From an uncultured Anaerolineales bacterium (GTDB lineage Bacteria; Chloroflexota; Anaerolineae; Anaerolineales; Villigracilaceae): a DNA stretch of 11,999 bases. How positions within the stretch are numbered: the first letter of the stretch is position 1; each line of letters starts with the position of its first letter. Positions 7,162-11,999 of this stretch are shown here, piece by piece. A program made the position numbers and the translations under genes. A model generated the notes under the pieces. It was not told where the DNA came from and ran no database searches. It worked only from the letters and a program-made list of their open reading frames with translations. The DNA is taken from assembly GCA_938008865.1 (NCBI GenBank), contig CALLJA010000308.1, positions 1-11,999 on the forward strand, given 5' to 3'.

Positions 7162-7202
7162 CCGCCCGTTTGCAACTTCACCAGATAAGGAAAGAAAGAA
7201 CC

Positions 7203-7760
7203 ATGATCGACGTAAATGAACTCCGCAAGGGCGTTACCTTTGAAATGGACGGCTCTTTATACAAGGTGCTGGACTACAGCCACAACAAAACGGGCCGCGG
7301 CAATGCCAATATCCGCATCAAGGCCCGCAACCTGTTGACGGGCGCCAACATCGAGCGCACCTTCTCCTCGGGCCAGTCTGTGCAGGACGTGCGCCTCGAC
7401 TTCCACAATGTCCAATACCTGTACACCGACGGCGAGTTCTACCATTTCATGGACAACGAGACCTTCGAGCAGCCCGCCATCAAGGCCGATATGCTCGGCG
7501 ACGACGCGCTCTACCTGATCCCCGAGATGGAAGTCAAACTGACCTTCTACAAGGGCGAGCCGCTCGACATCGAACTGCCCACCTCGGTGGACCTCGAAGT
7601 GACCGACGCCGAAATGGCCATCCGCGGCGACACCGCCACGGGCGTGACCAAGAAGGTCACCACCAATACGGGCCTGCAGGTGCAGTGCCCGCAGTTCGTC
7701 AAGGTCGGCGACCGCATCCGCGTCGACACCCGCACGGGCGAGTACGTCACCCGCGTGTAA
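7203..7760 (+). CDS. efp: Elongation factor P, with Arg at the loop tip
   Basis: EF-P binds ribosomes stalled on polyproline stretches and promotes peptide bond formation. It has 185 residues, the family length: an N-terminal KOW-like domain (about 1-64) and two OB domains (about 65-127 and 130-185, ending with the TGEYVTRV signature). The beta3-beta4 loop that reaches the peptidyl-transferase centre reads HNKTGRGNANIRIK (27-40), with Arg32 where E. coli has the beta-lysylated Lys34. An EpmA-type modification is thus ruled out by the missing Lys. EarP rhamnosylates Arg32 in some proteobacteria, but no earP or modifying enzyme is in this window. The frame is open back to 7170, but AAGGAAAG (7187-7194) before ATG 7203 and family length favour 7203. 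Confidence 0.97.
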   Translation: MIDVNELRKGVTFEMDGSLYKVLDYSHNKTGRGNANIRIKARNLLTGANIERTFSSGQSVQDVRLDFHNVQYLYTDGEFYHFMDNETFEQPAIKADMLGDDALYLIPEMEVKLTFYKGEPLDIELPTSVDLEVTDAEMAIRGDTATGVTKKVTTNTGLQVQCPQFVKVGDRIRVDTRTGEYVTRV

Positions 7761-7776
7761 AGAGCCAGCCTGCGAG

Positions 7777-7811
7777 TTGCAGGTTGGATGTTCCGTCCAA
7801 CCTGCAATTTT
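7777..7811 (+). terminator. Strong intrinsic terminator after efp
   Basis: A perfect 12-bp stem, TTGCAGGTTGGA (7777-7788) with TCCAACCTGCAA (7796-7807), encloses a 7-nt loop. It is followed at once by TTTT (7808-7811). It ends 31 nt before the next start codon. No T-run is seen for the opposite strand. Confidence 0.85.
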
Positions 7812-7841
7812 CAAACTTCCCAACTCTTGAACTGAGACTCC

Positions 7842-8171
7842 ATGCGCACTCCCGCCGGCAAAGAATGTTCATATTTCTTCGGGGATTATTATCGTGGCCG
7901 CAACGTGGAAGAGTGCCGCCTGCTCAAAGCCGCCAACCAGCAGTGGACTCCCGACCTGTGCAAGACCTGTCCCGTGCCGTCCATCGAAATGGCCAACGCC
8001 TGCCAGTTCATGCGCCTGCGCGGGGCGGTCAACCGTCCGCTGACGGCGCTGTTGCAGCGGCGGGTGCAGGTCGCGGCCTACTGCGAAAAGTCGAAACGCG
8101 ACGTGGCTGAACCGCACGTCGGCTGCGGCGAATGTCACGGCCTGCCCTTCAAATTCGAAATCAAAGAATAG
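7842..8171 (+). CDS. Small cysteine-rich protein of unknown function
   Basis: This is a 109-residue soluble protein with eight cysteines at 9, 25, 40, 43, 54, 81, 95 and 98. They form two CxxC pairs (DLCKTCPVP and VGCGECHG, the latter followed by His99) plus four single Cys in fixed-looking settings (KECSYF, EECRLL, NACQFM, YCEKS). The pattern suggests two metal sites, either zinc or an iron-sulphur cluster; which one cannot be told. It has no signal peptide. It resembles, from memory, hypothetical proteins of Chloroflexota. Only a weak ribosome site (TGAG) precedes ATG 7842, and the gene follows the efp terminator by 31 nt with no obvious promoter of its own. It ends 2 nt before the HAD-DinB gene, so the two are likely cotranscribed. 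Confidence 0.85.
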   Translation: MRTPAGKECSYFFGDYYRGRNVEECRLLKAANQQWTPDLCKTCPVPSIEMANACQFMRLRGAVNRPLTALLQRRVQVAAYCEKSKRDVAEPHVGCGECHGLPFKFEIKE

Positions 8172-8173
8172 CC

Positions 8174-9367
8174 ATGCTTACATTACTGCTCGACCTGGAT
8201 GACACCCTGTTGGACACCAACATGGATGCCTTCATCCCCGCCTATTTCCAGTCGCTTTCGGCGCACCTGGCGGCCCGCGTGGCCCCCGAGGTGATGCTGC
8301 CCGCGCTGGTCTCGGGCACGCGCGCCATGATGGCCAGCCAGGACCCGTCCCGCACCCTGCGCGAGGTCTTCAACGAGAAATTCTTCCCCAGCCTGGGCAT
8401 GGATGGGCGCGAACTGGGCGCGCTCATCGAGCAATTCTACGACGAGGTCTTCCCCAGCCTGGGCGCGCTGACGGGCAGACGTCCCGAGGCGGCCGAGTTG
8501 GTGCGCTGGGCCTTCGCCCGGGGCTACCGCGTGGCCGTCGCCACCGACCCCTTCTTCCCGCTCAAGGCCACCCTGCACCGCCTGCGCTTTGCCGGCCTGG
8601 CTCCCGAGTCCTACGACTTTGCGCTGGTCTCCTCGTACGAGACCTTCCACTTTACCAAATCGCACCCGATGTATTTCGCCGAATTCCTGGGCCGCCTGGG
8701 CTGGCCCGAGGGCCCCGTGCTGATGGTGGGCAACGACGCCGGGCGCGACCTGGCCCCCGCGCACGCCCTGGGCCTGCCGACCTTCTGGGTCAACACCGAC
8801 GCACCCAAGGCCGACGACCCCGCCGCCACGGGCCGTGGCTCCCTGGCCGACCTGCGCGCCTGGCTCGAACGCGCAGACCTCAAGACGCTCGAAGCGGACT
8901 TTGGCTCGATAGATGCCATCCTGGCCCTGATGACCTCCACTCCCGCGGTGATCTCGTCCCTGCTGGAGGAAGCCCCCGCCTCCGCCTGGACCACGCGGCC
9001 CGCCCCCGCAGAATGGGCGCTGACCGAAGTCCTGTGCCACCTGCGCGACACCGAGCGCGAGGTCAACCAGCCGCGCCTGCGCCGCCTGCTCGACGAAAGC
9101 GAACCGTTCATCCCTTCGCGCAACACGGACGCCTGGGCCGAGGAACGCAACTACCTCGCGCAGGACGGCCGCGCCGCTTTCCAGGAATTCCTGACTGCGC
9201 GGCTCGAAACACTGTCCATGCTGCGGGCCCTCGGCGGGGCCGATTGGGCCCGCAGGGCGCGCCACTCGATCTTCGGCCCGACCAGCCTGCAGGAACTGGT
9301 CGGATTCATGTCGACCCATGACCGCATCCACATCCAGCAGGTGTGGAAATTGATCCGCCCCGCATAA
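8174..9367 (+). CDS. HAD-superfamily hydrolase fused to a DinB-like domain
   Basis: A 397-residue two-domain protein. Residues 1 to about 235 are a HAD hydrolase: motif I LDLDDTLLDT with nucleophile Asp7 and acid/base Asp9, motif II Thr124 in VAVATD, motif III Lys162 in HFTKSHPMYF, and motif IV GNDAGRD with Asp188 and Asp192. This order fits phosphatases with a helical cap after motif I. Residues about 255-397 are DinB/YfiT-like, a four-helix bundle with three metal-binding histidines: His289 in LCHLRD and His382/His386 in STHDRIHIQQ. DinB proteins include thiol-dependent transferases and many unknowns. The fusion suggests phosphate removal coupled to a metal-dependent step, but the substrate is unknown. 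The frame is open back to 8132, inside the previous gene; ATG 8174 begins right at the HAD strand. The ribosome site is weak, implying coupling. Confidence 0.9.
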   Translation: MLTLLLDLDDTLLDTNMDAFIPAYFQSLSAHLAARVAPEVMLPALVSGTRAMMASQDPSRTLREVFNEKFFPSLGMDGRELGALIEQFYDEVFPSLGALTGRRPEAAELVRWAFARGYRVAVATDPFFPLKATLHRLRFAGLAPESYDFALVSSYETFHFTKSHPMYFAEFLGRLGWPEGPVLMVGNDAGRDLAPAHALGLPTFWVNTDAPKADDPAATGRGSLADLRAWLERADLKTLEADFGSIDAILALMTSTPAVISSLLEEAPASAWTTRPAPAEWALTEVLCHLRDTEREVNQPRLRRLLDESEPFIPSRNTDAWAEERNYLAQDGRAAFQEFLTARLETLSMLRALGGADWARRARHSIFGPTSLQELVGFMSTHDRIHIQQVWKLIRPA

Positions 9368-9373
9368 CGGTTG

Positions 9374-9403
9374 GGGCGACCCGACGGGTCGCCCTTACGT
9401 TTT
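9374..9403 (+). terminator. Hairpin terminator after the HAD-DinB gene
   Basis: GGGCGACCC (9374-9382) pairs perfectly with GGGTCGCCC (9386-9394) around a tight GAC loop, or CGACG if the closing pair opens. TTACGTTTT (9395-9403) follows. It begins 6 nt after the stop codon. The stem resembles short GC palindromes that recur through some Chloroflexota genomes, so it may also be a repeat unit. Confidence 0.75.
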
Positions 9404-9453
9404 AATACCGCATCGCTTTTCTGCCAGCCGTGTTATTACTACCTGTAACCTGT

Positions 9454-9484
9454 GGGACAAGATGACCTCTTGTCCCGCGCTTTT
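9454..9484 (+). promoter_or_regulatory. Terminator-like hairpin in the fabF leader (possible attenuator)
   Basis: GGGACAAGA (9454-9462) pairs perfectly over 9 bp with TCTTGTCCC (9468-9476) around TGACC, with extra wobble pairs below. TTTT follows at 9481-9484. The T-tract is only 3 nt before the AGGAGA ribosome site of fabF (9488-9493). A transcript starting after this hairpin would be nearly leaderless, so if it terminates it would do so within the fabF leader. No convincing promoter could be placed between 9404 and 9453. Confidence 0.5.
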
Positions 9485-9487
9485 AAT

Positions 9488-9493
9488 AGGAGA
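9488..9493 (+). promoter_or_regulatory. Shine-Dalgarno AGGAGA deciding the fabF start
   Basis: AGGAGA lies 4 nt before ATG 9498. The frame stays open back to an ATG at 9462 inside the leader hairpin, but FabF homologues begin at the MQRKVVVTG-like segment, so 9498 is the start. Confidence 0.75.
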
Positions 9494-9497
9494 TACG

Positions 9498-10736
9498 ATG
9501 CAGAGAAAAGTTGTGGTCACGGGCCTGGGGTGCATCAGCCCGATCGGCAATACCATGAACGAGACCTGGGACGCCCTGCTGGCGGGCAGGTCGGGCGCGG
9601 CCCCCATTACCCTGTTCGACGCCAGCCGCCACAAGACGCGTTTCGCCGCCGAGGTCAAGGGCTTCGACGCCGCCGCCGTATTCGGCGCACGCGACGCCCG
9701 CAAGATGGACCGTTACACCCAGTTTGCCACGGTCGCCACGCTGGAGGCCCTGGCGCATGCGGGCCTGGTCATCGACGAAGCCAACCGCGACCGTGTGGGC
9801 ATCCTGATCGGCACGGGCATCGGCGGCATCGGCACGCTGCTGGAACAGGCCGAAGTCCTGCGCGAGCGCGGACCCGAGCGCGTCAGCCCCTTTCTCGTGC
9901 CGATGATGATCTCGGACGGGGCGGCGGGCATGATCGCCATCCGCGTGGGGGCGCGCGGCCCCAACATGGCCGCCGTCACGGCCTGCGCCACGGGCACGAA
10001 TGCGCTTGGCGAAGCGGCCGCCATGATCCGCCGCGGGGCTGCCGACGCGATGATCGCGGGCGGAGCCGAGGCGGCCATCGTGCCGCTGGCGATGGCGGGC
10101 ATGAACGTGATGGGCGCGCTCTCCACCCGCAACGAGTCGCCCGAGACGGCCTCGCGTCCGTTCGACAAGGAGCGCGACGGCTTTGTGATGGCCGAGGGCG
10201 CGGGCGTCCTGATCCTCGAAGCGGAGGAACACGCCAAAGCGCGCGGCGCGCGCATCCTTTGCGAATTCACGGGGTATGCCACCACCGACGACGCGCACCA
10301 CATCTCTGCACCCGCCGAGAACGGCGCAGGCGCGGCCCTCTCGATGAGCCTGGCCCTGAAGGACGCGGGCCTGAAGCCCGAGGAGATCGGTTACATTAAC
10401 GCCCACGGCACGTCCACGCCGCTGAACGACAAGAGCGAGACCGCCGCCATCAAGACCGTCTTCGGCGGGCATGCCTATCGCGTGGCGATCTCCTCGACCA
10501 AGTCGATGACGGGGCACATGCTGGGCGCTTCGGGGGCGGTCGAGGCGGCGGCCTGCGTCAAGGTCTTCGAGCACAATATCCTGCCGCCCACGGTGCATTA
10601 CTCCACGCCCGACCCTGAGTGCGACCTGGATTACGTACCGAACCAGCCGCGCGCGGCGCAGCCCGAACACGCCATGTCCAATTCCTTCGGCTTCGGCGGG
10701 CACAACGCCACGTTGATCTTGAGTCGATATCGATAA
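9498..10736 (+). CDS. fabF: 3-oxoacyl-ACP synthase II (FabF)
   Basis: FabF elongates fatty acyl-ACP chains by condensation with malonyl-ACP in type II fatty acid synthesis. The protein has 412 residues, like E. coli FabF (413). The thiolase-fold active site is complete: Cys163 in VTACATGTNA, His303 in NAHGTSTPLND, Lys335 and His340 in STKSMTGHMLGASG, all at the same numbers as in E. coli. It opens with KVVVTGLGCISPIGN and ends with the NSFGFGGHNATLILSRY motif, so it is full length. It follows the leader hairpin at 9454-9484 and precedes fabH by 130 nt, most of it a palindromic repeat. No acp or fabD/fabG is present in the window. Confidence 0.97.
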   Translation: MQRKVVVTGLGCISPIGNTMNETWDALLAGRSGAAPITLFDASRHKTRFAAEVKGFDAAAVFGARDARKMDRYTQFATVATLEALAHAGLVIDEANRDRVGILIGTGIGGIGTLLEQAEVLRERGPERVSPFLVPMMISDGAAGMIAIRVGARGPNMAAVTACATGTNALGEAAAMIRRGAADAMIAGGAEAAIVPLAMAGMNVMGALSTRNESPETASRPFDKERDGFVMAEGAGVLILEAEEHAKARGARILCEFTGYATTDDAHHISAPAENGAGAALSMSLALKDAGLKPEEIGYINAHGTSTPLNDKSETAAIKTVFGGHAYRVAISSTKSMTGHMLGASGAVEAAACVKVFEHNILPPTVHYSTPDPECDLDYVPNQPRAAQPEHAMSNSFGFGGHNATLILSRYR

Positions 10737-10847
10737 TGTCATTGCGAGGAGGGCCGCAGGCCCAACGAAGCAATCTCCCAAGCATTCAGAAACATAGCTG
10801 AAAACAGGAGGTTGCTTCGCCGCAAAAAACGCGGCTCGCAACGACAT
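10736..10847 (+). repeat. Palindromic REP/MITE-like element between fabF and fabH
   Basis: The ends are inverted repeats: TGTCATTGCGAG (10737-10748) against CTCGCAACGACA (10835-10846), 11 of 12 matched. An inner pair, CGAAGCAATCTCC (10766-10778) and GGAGGTTGCTTCG (10807-10819), matches at 12 of 13. Between outer and inner arms on each side is a small hairpin: GGGCC-GCA-GGCCC (10751-10763) and GCCGC/GCGGC (10819-10823 with 10831-10835). The whole would fold into a cross-shaped structure with a 28-nt apical loop. The outer strings resemble 'CATTGCGAG...GAAGCAATCTC' repeats I recall as common in many environmental genomes. It has no coding capacity and starts directly at the fabF stop codon. Confidence 0.85.
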
Positions 10848-10866
10848 GTGAGAATCTGAGGTATAT

Positions 10867-11970
10867 ATGCCGTTTGCACATATCACCGGCTGGGGCATGT
10901 CCGTCCCCGAGGCGGTGCTGACCAACGATGACCTGGCCAAGATCGTGGACACCAACGACGCCTGGATCCGCGAACGCACGGGCATCCGTGAGCGCCGCAT
11001 CGCCCGTGAGAATCAGTTCCCGTCCACGCTGGGGGCCGAGGCAGCCCTCAAGGCGCTGGAGGTGGCCAATGTCAAGCCCGCCGATGTGGACCTGATCATC
11101 TGCGCCACGTCTTCGCCCGAGCATTTCTTCCCCGCCACGGCCTGCCTGATCCAGGATGCCATCGGCGCGGACAAGGCGGGCGCCTTCGACCTTTCGGCGG
11201 CCTGCTCGGGCTTCATCTATGCCGTCAACATGGCCGCGCAATCCATCCGCAGCGGGTCGATCCGCACCGCGCTGGTGGTCGGCGCGGAGACGCTCTCGCG
11301 TTTCGTCAACTGGAAGGACCGCAATACCTGCATCCTGTTCGGGGATGGGGCGGGGGCTTTCGTGCTGCAGGCCAGCGAGCGGCCCGGCGGGGTGCTCTCG
11401 GCGGTGATGCGCTCGGACGGCTCGGGCGGGGACCTGCTGTCTGTTCCCGCGGGCGGCAGCCGCCACCCCGCGGCAGAGGCCACCATCCACGCGGGCGAGC
11501 ATTTCATCCACATGGACGGGCGCGAGGTCTTCCGTTTTGCCACGCGCGTGATGGCCTCTTCGACGAAGGAAGCTGTGGAGGCGGCCGGGCTGACGCTCGA
11601 CCAGGTCCAGTGCATCGTGCCGCACCAGGCCAATATCCGCATCATCGAGGCGGCCGCGCGCGGACTCAAATTGCCGATGGAGAAATTCGTCGTCAACCTC
11701 GACCGATACGGCAACACGTCCACGGCCTCGATCCCGATTGCGATGGTGGAGGCGGTGGCGGGCGGGCGCATCAAGCCGGGCGACAAGCTGGTGATGGTGG
11801 GCTTCGGCGGAGGCCTGACCTGGGGCGCCATGGCCGCCGAGTGGACCGGTCCGCTGCCTTCGGAGCGCAAGGTCAAGCCGCAGCAGGGTTCGAGCCTGCG
11901 CCGCGCGCGTTCGCTGCTGCGCCGCATCGCGCGCATGCTCGAGGGCCTGATCTGGGGCCGCGGGGCATAG
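10867..11970 (+). CDS. fabH: 3-oxoacyl-ACP synthase III (FabH) with extra C-terminal tail
   Basis: FabH starts fatty acid synthesis by condensing an acyl-CoA (usually acetyl or branched) with malonyl-ACP. The catalytic triad is Cys113 in LSAACSGF, His253 in IVPHQANIRI and Asn283 in DRYGNTSTASIP. The N-terminal TNDAWIRERTGIRERR motif is typical. At 367 residues it is about 50 longer than E. coli FabH (317). The extra part is mostly a C-terminal tail (about 328-367) after the usual LTWGAMAAEW end. Its last third, SLRRARSLLRRIARMLEGLI, would form an Arg-rich amphipathic helix. The start ATG 10867 has GAGG at 10858-10861 spaced 5 nt. It lies downstream of fabF across the palindromic element and is probably cotranscribed, unless that element stops transcription. 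Confidence 0.96.
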   Translation: MPFAHITGWGMSVPEAVLTNDDLAKIVDTNDAWIRERTGIRERRIARENQFPSTLGAEAALKALEVANVKPADVDLIICATSSPEHFFPATACLIQDAIGADKAGAFDLSAACSGFIYAVNMAAQSIRSGSIRTALVVGAETLSRFVNWKDRNTCILFGDGAGAFVLQASERPGGVLSAVMRSDGSGGDLLSVPAGGSRHPAAEATIHAGEHFIHMDGREVFRFATRVMASSTKEAVEAAGLTLDQVQCIVPHQANIRIIEAAARGLKLPMEKFVVNLDRYGNTSTASIPIAMVEAVAGGRIKPGDKLVMVGFGGGLTWGAMAAEWTGPLPSERKVKPQQGSSLRRARSLLRRIARMLEGLIWGRGA

Positions 11971-11996
11971 TCAAAAGCCCGTGAGGGTGGTATAGT
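11968..11996 (+). promoter_or_regulatory. Possible extended -10 promoter for the next gene
   Basis: TGG-TATAGT (11988-11996) fits an extended -10 box. TAGTCA (11968-11973) matches TTGACA at 4 of 6 positions with a 17-bp spacer. It overlaps the end of fabH and would read off the right edge of the window. The downstream gene is not visible, so this cannot be confirmed here. Confidence 0.35.
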
Positions 11997-11999
11997 TGC

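Noticed and set aside
7170..7202. Upstream extension of EF-P by 11 residues
   Set aside because: It would begin within 10 nt of the -10 box, and EF-P proteins start at the MIDVNELRKG-like segment with a ribosome site just ahead.
9432..9449. Imperfect palindrome with GTTA/TAAC ends before fabF, reminiscent of lipid-regulator operators
   Set aside because: Only 4-bp arms match, the centre does not fit a known operator consensus closely, and no regulator gene is nearby.
9452..10399. A + strand frame of 315 codons overlapping fabF
   Set aside because: It is low-complexity Arg/Gly/His-rich sequence in an alternative phase of fabF, without domain content.
9483..11000. A 505-codon open frame on the - strand across fabF, the palindrome and the start of fabH
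   Set aside because: It runs through the palindromic repeat and two certain genes on the other strand, with no domain signature.

Overview
The window is GC-rich, densely coding bacterial DNA with every convincing gene on the + strand. The protein types (a Cys-rich small protein, two uncharacterised winged-helix-like proteins, an EF-P with Arg at its loop tip, TATAAT-type promoters) and the short dispersed-type palindromes suggest a Chloroflexota bacterium, probably class Anaerolineae. That placement is inference from family resemblance, not from a marker gene, and I hold it with moderate confidence. No gap without a gene exceeds about 130 bases.

Layout. (1) 1-2089: a promoter followed by two translationally coupled genes of unknown function, the first large with several winged-helix-like segments. 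(2) 2132-2204: a tRNA-Arg(TCT). (3) 2251-7129: a probable stress operon: thiol peroxidase (tpx), Hsp20 small heat-shock protein, Lon protease with an N-terminal extension and a Lys-rich C-terminal tail, a stand-alone CheY-like receiver, a GNAT acetyltransferase and MogA (molybdopterin adenylyltransferase). Spacing is 40 nt, 4 nt, then overlaps of 29, 4 and 1 nt. (4) 7132-7811: elongation factor P with its own promoter and a strong intrinsic terminator. (5) 7842-9403: an 8-cysteine small protein 2 nt ahead of a HAD-hydrolase/DinB-like fusion, closed by a hairpin terminator. (6) 9454-11970: fatty acid synthesis genes fabF and fabH. fabF is preceded by a terminator-like hairpin directly abutting its ribosome binding site. 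A roughly 112-bp folded palindromic repeat fills nearly all the fabF-fabH gap. A possible extended -10 promoter for the next gene lies at the right edge.

How the parts fit: the tpx-hsp20-lon run couples peroxide detoxification, holding of unfolded protein and its degradation. The receiver, acetyltransferase and MogA appear to ride on the same transcript. fabF and fabH supply elongation and initiation condensing enzymes of type II fatty acid synthesis. No phage, transposase, CRISPR array or obvious defence system is visible. The points most worth a second look are the multi-domain unknown at 90-1658, the HAD-DinB fusion, the 8-Cys protein, the hairpin in the fabF leader, the palindromic element, and the non-standard tails on Lon and FabH.
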